Part shown: one piece after another, positions 1-5,459 of the stretch
How positions within the stretch are numbered: the first letter of the stretch is position 1
Layout: every line of letters starts with the position of its first letter
Origin: Prevotella sp.
GTDB taxonomy: Bacteria > Bacteroidota > Bacteroidia > Bacteroidales > Bacteroidaceae
Length of the DNA stretch: 8,238 nt
Assembly: GCA_017623335.1 (NCBI GenBank)
Contig: JAGAPI010000069.1
Location: forward strand, 1-8,238
Reading direction: 5' to 3'
The notes under the pieces: model-generated
Database searches by the model: none
What the model was told of the DNA's origin: nothing
What the model saw: only the letters and a program-made list of their open reading frames with translations
Position numbers and translations under genes: made by a program

Positions 1-1
1 C

Positions 2-703
2 TACAATGCCGGATATGTGATGACAATGACATACGCCGGAATGATATTCTCGGCAATGGAGACCGACTATTTTCCGCGCCTTTCAGCTATCCACGGCACA
101 GGCAAAACACTCAACGACTGCGTAAACAAGCAAATTGAGGTGTCGTTGCTACTTGCGTCGCCCATGCTGGCATGTTTTATGATAGGTATGCCCGTCATTC
201 TCCCTTTGCTTTACACGGGGCAGTTCATTGAAGTACTGCTAATGACTCAGGCAGCTGTGCTCGCCATGTACCTGCGTGCAATAATCCTGCCCATAGCCTA
301 TCTGCCGCTGTCAAAAGGCGACTCATGGTCGTTCCTGTTCATGGAGGGAGCCTCGTCTGCCACTATCGTTCTTTTCGTTATCATAGGATGGTATGCCTGC
401 GGACTTACAGGAACAGGTCTTGGTATTCTTGTGTCTGCATGTGCCGAGGTTTGCACTCTTATCTGCTATATGCGTTGGAAATACGGCTATTGTCTCTCAT
501 CTGATGTCATCATCGTCATGCTGCAACAGTTGCCGTTGGGATTGGCGGCATATCTTGTCACACTCTCCGGCACACCATGGTTGTACTGGCTGTTGGGAAT
601 TGTCGTTATAGCCATAAGTACTGCTGCGTCTTTAAATATTCTGAGGAAAAAGACACGGTTGTGGGAAAGCCTAAAGGCAAAATTTCAAAAGAAAACAGGA
701 TAA
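2..703 (+). CDS. Oligosaccharide/O-antigen flippase (MATE/Wzx-like), C-terminal part
   Basis: The reading frame is open from the first full codon at base 2 and ends at TAA 701-703, so the gene starts left of the window and 233 codons are visible. A GTG and an ATG at 17 and 20 are probably internal. The visible part starts with YNAGYVMTMTYAGMIF and METDYFPRLS, a stretch I associate with Bacteroidetes O-antigen or capsule flippases. Several hydrophobic helices follow, for example around PMLACFMIGMPVILPLLY, and the protein ends in a basic tail. Members of this family move undecaprenyl-linked oligosaccharides across the inner membrane. Assignment rests on this motif and the membrane pattern; the substrate cannot be told. 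TrmN6 follows after 47 bases on the same strand and may be co-transcribed. Confidence 0.8.
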   Translation, partial: YNAGYVMTMTYAGMIFSAMETDYFPRLSAIHGTGKTLNDCVNKQIEVSLLLASPMLACFMIGMPVILPLLYTGQFIEVLLMTQAAVLAMYLRAIILPIAYLPLSKGDSWSFLFMEGASSATIVLFVIIGWYACGLTGTGLGILVSACAEVCTLICYMRWKYGYCLSSDVIIVMLQQLPLGLAAYLVTLSGTPWLYWLLGIVVIAISTAASLNILRKKTRLWESLKAKFQKKTG

Positions 704-750
704 AGTGTGAGGCAAATAAATTTTATAAGAATTATTGTTTAGCGAAGAGT

Positions 751-1446
751 ATGGATAAAGGATTCTCTTTTAAGCAGTTTACGGTGATGCAGGATATGTG
801 TGCCATGAAGGTTGGCACCGACGGCTGTCTGCTCGGCGCATGGGCGCAGGCTCCTGCTGTTGTAGCAGGCACTCCGGTGCGCATCCTTGACATAGGCACA
901 GGCACAGGACTCATAAGTCTGATGCTTGCGCAGCGTTTTCCCGATGCTGAGGTTACAGCGCTGGATATTGATGAGGCTGCCGTGCGCCAGGCAGAGATAA
1001 ACATCGCAGCCTCACCCTTTGTTGCCCGTGTCACTGCCGTGCAGGGGGCTGTGCAGAATTATTCTGGCACATTCAACATGATTGTGAGCAATCCTCCGTT
1101 CTTTGTCGATGCCCTTGAATGTCCTGACGACCGCCGCACCATGGCGCGCCACACCTCCACACTCTCTTATCATGAGCTTATGCACGCTGCCTATCGCATG
1201 TTGGATGCCGACGGTGAACTGTCGGTCATTATTCCTTTTGACTACCGTCAGCGCTTAGAGTCTGAGGCTGCCATTGTCGGGTTTCATCTTCACCGCTCCT
1301 GCCAGGTATTCACCTCAGCCAAGCGACCTCCCAAGCGTTTCCTCCTTTCATTCACCAAAAAACAGCTGCCAGTGGTTACCGGCAGTCTCCTCATCGACAG
1401 CGAGGAGTTCCGCATGCTGTTAAAGGATTTCTATTTGCATTTCTGA
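751..1446 (+). CDS. trmN6: tRNA1(Val) (adenine(37)-N6)-methyltransferase, TrmN6/YfiC type
   Basis: The 231-residue product is a class I SAM-dependent methyltransferase. The SAM-binding motif DIGTGTGL is at residues 47-54, an acidic strand end DID at 72-74, and the amino-methyltransferase signature NPPF at 114-117. The N-terminal FKQFTVMQD and VGTDGCLLGAWA stretch is characteristic of the YfiC/TrmN6 family, which methylates N6 of A37 in tRNA1(Val) in the cytoplasm. The ATG at 751 was chosen because the frame stays open back to an ATG at 577, but that extension lies inside the flippase gene and has no family resemblance. From 751 the protein begins right at the conserved FSFKQF segment and has the family's usual length. 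No clear promoter lies in the 47-base gap, so read-through from the flippase gene is likely. Related N6-adenine methyltransferases share NPPF, but the N-terminus favours TrmN6. Confidence 0.9.
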   Translation: MDKGFSFKQFTVMQDMCAMKVGTDGCLLGAWAQAPAVVAGTPVRILDIGTGTGLISLMLAQRFPDAEVTALDIDEAAVRQAEINIAASPFVARVTAVQGAVQNYSGTFNMIVSNPPFFVDALECPDDRRTMARHTSTLSYHELMHAAYRMLDADGELSVIIPFDYRQRLESEAAIVGFHLHRSCQVFTSAKRPPKRFLLSFTKKQLPVVTGSLLIDSEEFRMLLKDFYLHF

Positions 1447-1482
1447 AACAGGTGAGTCTCGTTTAATTTTGATTATCTAATA

Positions 1483-1809
1483 ATGAAAGTGATATACAAC
1501 AACCTCATACCTTTACGCGGTTTTATGGCGATAAATCTCTTTGGCGTGATATTTGTGCGCCAGGGCTATACTCTTGACAGAACAGCCATTAACCATGAGA
1601 GCATCCATACGGCACAGATGCGTGAGATGCTTTATGTGTTTTTTTATTTGTGGTATGTTGTCGAGTGGTTGTTGAGGCTGTTGGGCAACGGTAACGCTTA
1701 TGAAAACATATCATTTGAGCGTGAGGCTTATTCTAACCAGGCAGACAAAGATTATTTGAAATGCCGTAAACATTATGCTTGGTTGAGATATCTGCATTTA
1801 TTTAAGTGA
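1483..1809 (+). CDS. Small membrane protein with HExxH motif (mini-gluzincin-like), function unknown
   Basis: This encodes 108 residues. HESIH (38-42) matches the zinc-protease motif HExxH. A hydrophobic helix at about 49-67 follows, then ISFEREAY (76-83), whose E79 or E81 could be the third zinc ligand as in gluzincins. The hydrophobic N-terminal stretch at about 15-25 may also touch the membrane. I recall similar uncharacterised short proteins in Bacteroidetes but know no assigned function. Peptidase activity is inference, since the protein is far shorter than M48 or M56 enzymes. The ATG at 1483 is the only sensible start. A weak -7-like box (1464-1471) lies close upstream but lacks a well-spaced -33, so co-transcription with trmN6 (36-base gap) is equally possible. 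The 3' end overlaps the convergent alpha/beta hydrolase gene by 12 bases. Confidence 0.8.
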   Translation: MKVIYNNLIPLRGFMAINLFGVIFVRQGYTLDRTAINHESIHTAQMREMLYVFFYLWYVVEWLLRLLGNGNAYENISFEREAYSNQADKDYLKCRKHYAWLRYLHLFK

Positions 1810-2706
1810 GTTGTATTTTTCCACAAAAGCGCAAACTCTTGCTGCATATTCCGATGGATGGTCATAGTATGATCTGGCATGTTTTGCCCCTGGCGCTATC
1901 CATAGTTGTTTCACGCCGTGCTTGGCGGCATAGAGACGGTATACCATTTCGGTGTTTACAAATGAGTCGTTGCCGCCATGTATGAACAGCATGGGACGGT
2001 CGGCTTTTGCCACTTGGCTTAGTGGTGATGCCTCGCTGAACGACCATCCGTTGCGCAGTTTGCACAGCCAGCTGGTGGTGTGGAGTAGGGGGAAGGGAGG
2101 AAGCGAGAACTGGTCATCCATACTGTTTTTGAATTCTTCCCACACTGAGGTATATCCGCAGTCTTCCACAAAGCACCTTATGTAATCGGGCAGCGCCTCA
2201 CCGCTCACCGACATTATTGTGGCTGCTCCCATCGACACGCCGTGAAGCACCTGACAGGTGTTGCCGCCAAACAGACTGTCTGCCAGAGCACACCATTGCA
2301 GCAAATCCAGTCTGTCTTTCCATCCCATCTGCACATAGTTGCCTTTTGACTGCCCGTGATAATGCAGGTCGGGCAGCAGTATGTTGTAGTGCAGCTGTCG
2401 GTCGTAGATGCTTGCTATATCACCCATCCACAGTGCATTGTCAGTATATCCGTGTACCAGCACCGCCACCTTGTCGGTCACACTGTCTGCCCTTAGATAC
2501 CAGGCATGTATGCTGTCGCCCGTTTCTCGGCTCACGATGAAAGTGTCGCGCAGGGCATGCCGCTTCATCACTGAGTCTATCCATTCACGTTGCGGAACAC
2601 TCTTCAATGTCGGTTGCAGTGCATAACGCAAAAAATATTCTGAGGCTCCGATCAGAAGCAGTGCCAGTATGGCGAGAATTATAAATATATACTTTAAATG
2701 TTTCAT
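1798..2706 (-). CDS. Membrane-anchored alpha/beta hydrolase
   Basis: The product has 302 residues. An uncleaved-looking hydrophobic anchor spans about 6-20, with only K2 and K5 before it, so the catalytic domain should sit outside the cytoplasm. The alpha/beta-hydrolase core is complete: oxyanion-region strand VAVLVHGYTDN (80-90), nucleophile elbow GVSMG (156-160, Ser158), acid in HGGND (Asp247) and GAKH (His276). This is a serine hydrolase of the broad esterase/peptidase superfamily; the substrate cannot be read from sequence. It follows the GH105 gene by 15 bases on the same strand with no promoter in between, so the two are almost certainly one transcript. An esterase role on acylated pectic or glycosaminoglycan sugars is a reasonable guess from this pairing, no more. 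The start is ATG 2706, with a weak purine stretch (AGAAAG) upstream. Confidence 0.88.
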   Translation of the reverse strand: MKHLKYIFIILAILALLLIGASEYFLRYALQPTLKSVPQREWIDSVMKRHALRDTFIVSRETGDSIHAWYLRADSVTDKVAVLVHGYTDNALWMGDIASIYDRQLHYNILLPDLHYHGQSKGNYVQMGWKDRLDLLQWCALADSLFGGNTCQVLHGVSMGAATIMSVSGEALPDYIRCFVEDCGYTSVWEEFKNSMDDQFSLPPFPLLHTTSWLCKLRNGWSFSEASPLSQVAKADRPMLFIHGGNDSFVNTEMVYRLYAAKHGVKQLWIAPGAKHARSYYDHPSEYAARVCAFVEKYNSLK

Positions 2707-2721
2707 ATCGGCTTTCTACCA

Positions 2722-4062
2722 CTAAAACCTTATTTCCCCATCATAATTGAATATAGGCTCATCGGTGTCAACAGCCTCGGGATAGAACTGCACGGCACTG
2801 TCGTTCATCTTCGGATGCTGTTTGTCGAGCAGCCGCAGCATCTCTGCGCCAGCCCATATCACGGGACCATAACCGTGGGCTGCCGCCGTGCTTACAGGAC
2901 GGAACATATAGAATGCAGGGTCAAATCCCATACCGGTGCCTACACAGGTTTTTGTAACTCTTCCTTTCTCATCGATCGATGCTTCCACGGCATGCCATGC
3001 CAATTGTGCCACAGGACCATAGGCAAGCGCAGAAATCCAACCTTTGTTTATGGCGTGGGCTATGCAGTATGTGTAGATGGCAGTGCAGCTGCTTTCCTCA
3101 TACGACTCCTGACGGTCGAGCAGTTGGTGCCAGAATCCGTTTTCACCCTGCAGGGCTGCCAATCCCTCGATATGCTGCCGCAGCAATTGGAGAATGTCAT
3201 TACGTTGCGGATGGTTTTCCGGCAGCACTTCCAACACCTCGCACATGGTAAGAACGGCCCATCCGTTGGCACGTCCCCAATGGAAGGCAGGGTGTGGAGT
3301 CATTGCCTCCACCCATCCGTGGCGGAAAAGTTTCTTCCCCGGCACCCACATCTTCTCCTTGAACAACATAATCTGACGTGCCGCCTCGTCATAATATTTC
3401 TGCTCGCCGGTGTATGCGCCCATATAGGCTATTGCCGGTATCGCCATAAACATATCATCGAGCCATACCGTGTTCTTATGCGGACGCTTGCGGGCAAATG
3501 TCCCGTCGGCAAGCCGGAATTCCTTGTCCATAATGTATTGGGCGTAGTTGGCAATCACGGGTCCCGTCTCTATAGCTTGCGCCGGGCGAGGCTTGGCATT
3601 TTGCCTTGCCTTCAGCTCAGCCTTTATCATAGCCGCACAGATTGCGCCTGCATCATCGAGGGCATGCGGGTCTACGACTTTACGGATGGCGGTATCAAGC
3701 TTTTTCCCTTTTCTCAGGTCTTTCATTGCTTTTGGAAAAGCATCAGCTATGGTCTTGAAGTTACCCGCCACATAGTCGGCATATCTGCTGTCGCCCGAGG
3801 CATCTGCGGCATCAAGACATGCGCTGTAGGTCACTCCCCATTCATAGCTTGTGGTTCTGAATTGCTGCGGATTGTCGAGTATATATCCCAACACTTTGTC
3901 GATAGATTTTTTTACATCTTGCTTTGTCGACACTCCATACCCGTGTTTGTAGTCGGGCTTAAGCAGGTGCAGAGGGGTGTTCGAGTCGTTGATGCTGTTG
4001 TCTTGTGCCTGTGCCAGCGCAGGCACCATAAGGCATGCTATGGAAATGAGTTTTATGTTCAT
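2722..4062 (-). CDS. Glycoside hydrolase family 105 (unsaturated rhamnogalacturonyl/glucuronyl hydrolase)
   Basis: The product has 446 residues and a signal peptide ending around ALAQA/Q (residues 15-20), so it is exported to the periplasm or beyond. GH88/GH105 marks are in order: YEWGVTYSACLDA (73-85), LDDAGA (135-140), WLDDMFMAIPAI (200-211) with the probable catalytic Asp at 202 or 203, HWGRANGW (261-268) and a C-terminal GYGPVIWAGAEML helix (397-409). The family removes the 4,5-unsaturated uronic acid left at chain ends by polysaccharide lyases, working by hydration. The length fits the family plus an N-terminal extension of about 30 residues after the signal. No SusC/SusD pair or lyase is seen in the window, so the target (rhamnogalacturonan, other pectin, or a host glycan) is unknown. 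It is first in a two-gene unit with the alpha/beta hydrolase, behind its own promoter at 4103-4133. Confidence 0.9.
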   Translation of the reverse strand: MNIKLISIACLMVPALAQAQDNSINDSNTPLHLLKPDYKHGYGVSTKQDVKKSIDKVLGYILDNPQQFRTTSYEWGVTYSACLDAADASGDSRYADYVAGNFKTIADAFPKAMKDLRKGKKLDTAIRKVVDPHALDDAGAICAAMIKAELKARQNAKPRPAQAIETGPVIANYAQYIMDKEFRLADGTFARKRPHKNTVWLDDMFMAIPAIAYMGAYTGEQKYYDEAARQIMLFKEKMWVPGKKLFRHGWVEAMTPHPAFHWGRANGWAVLTMCEVLEVLPENHPQRNDILQLLRQHIEGLAALQGENGFWHQLLDRQESYEESSCTAIYTYCIAHAINKGWISALAYGPVAQLAWHAVEASIDEKGRVTKTCVGTGMGFDPAFYMFRPVSTAAAHGYGPVIWAGAEMLRLLDKQHPKMNDSAVQFYPEAVDTDEPIFNYDGEIRF

Positions 4063-4102
4063 TTTTGTTTTATGTTTTGTTTTTAAGTAAGCTTATTTTC
4101 TG

Positions 4103-4133
4103 CAAAGGTACGGAGTTATTTCCTATTACACAA
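4103..4133 (-). promoter_or_regulatory. Bacteroidetes-type promoter for the GH105 operon
   Basis: Read on the minus strand this is TTG (4133-4131), 20 bases, then TACCTTTG (4110-4103). It matches the Bacteroidetes sigma factor pattern TTG-N19-21-TAnnTTTG. Transcription would begin at about 4096, giving a leader of roughly 33 bases before the ATG at 4062. Confidence 0.75.
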
Positions 4134-4244
4134 CATTTTTATATATTATTCACATAAGAATATATCAGATATGAGGGTAGTGCTTCTCTGGTTAGTCTTG
4201 CCTGTCAATGAGATGCTAAGGATTTGTGAGAAAAGTGAATTTTG

Positions 4245-4259
4245 CGAAAAACTTTTTCG
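4245..4259. repeat. Short inverted repeat, 7+1+7
   Basis: CGAAAAA-C-TTTTTCG is a perfect 7-base inverted repeat with a 1-base centre. It lies 112 bases upstream of the GH105 -33 box and 101 bases upstream of the plus-strand -33 box. It could be a regulator site between the divergent promoters. No second copy is seen, and A/T-rich dyads arise easily by chance. Confidence 0.3.
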
Positions 4260-4359
4260 TATGTGAATCTGCACCTATGAAAAGCATGATATCAGAATAG
4301 ATATGACCAAATGACAGAAACTAAAAAAAGTTAAGGTGGAAGGAAAAATAAACAAACTA

Positions 4360-4391
4360 TTGCGATATTTTGGAAAAAACTTGTAACTTTG
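4360..4391 (+). promoter_or_regulatory. Promoter A, driving the short non-coding transcript
   Basis: TTG at 4360-4362, 21 bases, then TAACTTTG at 4384-4391 fits the Bacteroidetes TTG/TAnnTTTG pattern. The predicted start is at about 4397-4399, which is exactly where the inverted-repeat arm begins. The next downstream feature is the terminator at 4506-4539, not a gene. Confidence 0.7.
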
Positions 4392-4395
4392 CAGC

Positions 4396-4424
4396 TGAAA
4401 AATATAAGTTTTAGGTCTTTAACC
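4396..4424 (+). repeat. Left arm of 29-bp inverted repeat
   Basis: Bases 4396-4424 are the reverse complement of 4787-4815 with one mismatch (T4412 opposite G4799). The arm starts TGAAAAATATAAG and ends GGTCTTTAACC. Homology stops abruptly at both ends. The arms are separated by 362 bases, and the left one coincides with the predicted 5' end of the transcript from promoter A. Confidence 0.9.
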
Positions 4425-4539
4425 TAAGCAGTGATTGTTTGGGTTAAGGGGGTATTAGTTTTTAATTAGGTAATATAAAGATTGTTATTCAAGGACAACA
4501 AGCATAAAAGGTGGCTGAGGCTACCTTTTTTGTTTTTTT
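4398..4539 (+). ncRNA. Putative small RNA of about 140 nt, antisense to the fimbrial operon leader
   Basis: A promoter (4360-4391) and an intrinsic terminator (4506-4539) bracket about 140 bases that contain no ATG and no useful open frame. The 5' end can pair over about 28 bases with the leader just upstream of the DUF3575 gene (4787-4815), the one mismatch becoming a G-U wobble. Two mutually exclusive hairpins are possible near the 5' end: 4411-4416 with 4422-4427, and an 11-pair stem 4417-4427 with 4439-4449 (two G-U pairs). I do not recognise a known RNA family. The region could instead be the end of an invertible DNA segment, or an attenuated leader. The boundaries are predictions. Confidence 0.5.
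4506..4539 (+). terminator. Intrinsic terminator
   Basis: A 10-base-pair stem (4506-4515 with 4520-4529, one G-U pair) closes a TGAG loop and is followed by a T-rich run to 4539 interrupted by one G. It would stop transcripts from promoter A about 285 bases before the DUF3575 start codon. On the opposite strand the stem is followed by only TTTT, so it should act mainly in the plus direction. Confidence 0.85.
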
Positions 4540-4637
4540 AGTACCCATATATAAAACTTCCTCGTCAACTATATATAAGAAACATAACGAAATAAAGAAA
4601 AGAGACAGCATTACGCAGAATTTGGCGCACATGATAG

Positions 4638-4653
4638 ATGCAAACGTTTGCAT
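4638..4653. promoter_or_regulatory. Perfect 16-bp palindrome, LacI/PurR-like operator
   Basis: ATGCAAACGTTTGCAT is fully self-complementary. The CG-centred core GCAAACGTTTGC closely resembles the operators of LacI/GalR-family regulators such as PurR. It is centred about 76 bases upstream of the predicted start from promoter B, so it would fit an activator or auxiliary operator better than a simple blocking site. The regulator is not encoded in the window. Confidence 0.6.
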
Positions 4654-4682
4654 ACGGATGATGTAAGATTTTTACAAGAATT

Positions 4683-4715
4683 TTAGGGTGGCTATAAAAA
4701 TAATTCATACTTTTG
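4683..4715 (+). promoter_or_regulatory. Promoter B, probable promoter of the fimbrial operon
   Basis: TACTTTTG at 4708-4715 matches the TAnnTTTG -7 box. The -33 region is weak: TTAG at 4683-4686 is at the right distance (21 bases) but is not a good TTTG. The predicted start near 4722 gives a leader of about 100 bases that contains the right inverted-repeat arm. Downstream of the -7 box, TTTGCACCAGAAAA resembles promoter A's TTTGCAGCTGAAAA. The weak -33 suggests that an activator may be needed. Confidence 0.55.
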
Positions 4716-4786
4716 CACCAGAAAACAGAGCTAACGTAGCAAAACTTAAACTTATATAGAGGCTTACCCTCAGTAAATAAAAACGG

Positions 4787-4815
4787 GGTTAAAGACCTGA
4801 AACTTATATTTTTCA
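4787..4815 (-). repeat. Right arm of 29-bp inverted repeat, next to the DUF3575 start
   Basis: This is the inverted partner of 4396-4424 and ends 8 bases before the ATG at 4824, so it covers the region where ribosomes would load. The outer part contains GGTTAAAGACC, which can itself fold weakly (GGT with ACC). Confidence 0.9.
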
Positions 4816-4823
4816 AATTAAAG

Positions 4824-5396
4824 ATGAACAAGATTGTTAAAACAGCAAACATCGCACTGTTGTTGACAGTATCGGCAGTTGCGACAAAAGCGCAAGACAT
4901 TGCCTTAAAGACCAACTTGATAGGCTGGGCTACCACATCTTGCAATGTGGGACTTGAGATGTCGACGGGAAAGAAGCAGACGATGCAACTCTTCGGAACG
5001 CTCAACCCATGGAACTTCGGCAACGACAAGAAGCTGCACTTTTGGAATGTGATGCCCGAGTATCGCTGGTGGACCTGTCAGAAGTTCGGAGGTCACTTCT
5101 TCGGTGTGCATGCACTGGGTGGTGAGTATAACATCAAGAATATCGACCTGCCTTTCGGCACTCTGCCCAAGACAAAGAGGGGCCGCCACTACGAAGGTTG
5201 GTATTTGGGAGCAGGAATAACTTATGGCTATCAGTGGCTACTCTCAAAACATCTCAATTTTGAGGCGGAGATTGGTGTGGGCTATGCCTACAGTCCCTAC
5301 AAGCTCTATGGCAACTGTGAGAAAGAGTTGCTGAAAGACAACCGCAACTACGTGGGACCCACAAAGCTCGGACTTAGCCTGATGTATATGTTCTAA
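4824..5396 (+). CDS. DUF3575-domain outer-membrane protein, first gene of the fimbrial operon
   Basis: The product has 190 residues. A Sec signal peptide covers about 1-23 (hydrophobic IALLLTVSAVATKAQ), so the mature protein begins near Q24 or D25. Features I associate with DUF3575 follow: IALKTNLIGWATTSCNVGLE (26-45), LNPWNF (60-65), MPEYRWW (77-83) and GHFFGVHALGGEYN (90-103). Alternating aromatic and polar residues and the terminal Phe suit an outer-membrane beta-barrel. The family is of unknown function but is often found in Bacteroidetes beside DUF3868 and fimbrillin genes, as here. The ATG is preceded by AAATTAAAG, a weak A-rich site. A minus-strand frame across 4565-5029 is a shadow of this gene and its leader. 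Confidence 0.85.
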   Translation: MNKIVKTANIALLLTVSAVATKAQDIALKTNLIGWATTSCNVGLEMSTGKKQTMQLFGTLNPWNFGNDKKLHFWNVMPEYRWWTCQKFGGHFFGVHALGGEYNIKNIDLPFGTLPKTKRGRHYEGWYLGAGITYGYQWLLSKHLNFEAEIGVGYAYSPYKLYGNCEKELLKDNRNYVGPTKLGLSLMYMF

Positions 5397-5459
5397 AGCC
5401 TTAAGCAGAGGTTTAGGGATAAAAGAAAAACCAAACAACAAATTTAGCAAACTTATAAC

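Larger units (their letters stand above)
4063..4823. other. Long regulatory intergenic region between divergent operons
   Basis: About 760 bases hold no convincing protein gene. From left to right: a minus-strand promoter for the GH105 unit (4103-4133); an AT-rich stretch of about 225 bases with a short inverted repeat (4245-4259) and only a 31-codon open frame; a plus-strand promoter (4360-4391); a 29-base inverted-repeat arm (4396-4424); an intrinsic terminator (4506-4539); a 16-bp palindrome (4638-4653); a second plus-strand promoter (about 4683-4715); and the other inverted-repeat arm (4787-4815) just before the DUF3575 start codon. This is much more regulatory structure than a simple divergent promoter needs. 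Confidence 0.85.

Noticed and set aside
577..750. Upstream extension of the TrmN6 frame to ATG 577
   Set aside because: It lies inside the flippase coding region in another frame and adds a non-family N-terminus; the conserved part begins at 751.
1464..1471. TAATTTTG, a possible -7 box before the small HExxH gene
   Set aside because: No TTG lies at 19-21 bases upstream, and the leader would be only about 5 bases; a chance match in AT-rich DNA is likely.
2698..4086. 462-codon plus-strand open frame
   Set aside because: It is antisense to the GH105 gene, starts inside the promoter-proximal end of the hydrolase gene, and its product (rich in Cys and His) resembles no family. The minus strand carries clear GH105 motifs.
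4171..4266. 31-codon plus-strand frame beginning MRVVLLWLVLPVNEM
   Set aside because: No promoter or ribosome site is seen, composition is AT-rich like its surroundings, and the frame is short enough to arise by chance. It could be revisited if conserved in relatives.
4298..4315. TGATATCA 8-bp palindrome near 4288-4295 and surrounding AT-rich dyads
   Set aside because: Too short and too AT-rich to be distinguished from chance, with no second copy.
4565..5029. 154-codon minus-strand frame
   Set aside because: It overlaps the DUF3575 gene in antisense and the operator/promoter region, and has no recognisable domain.
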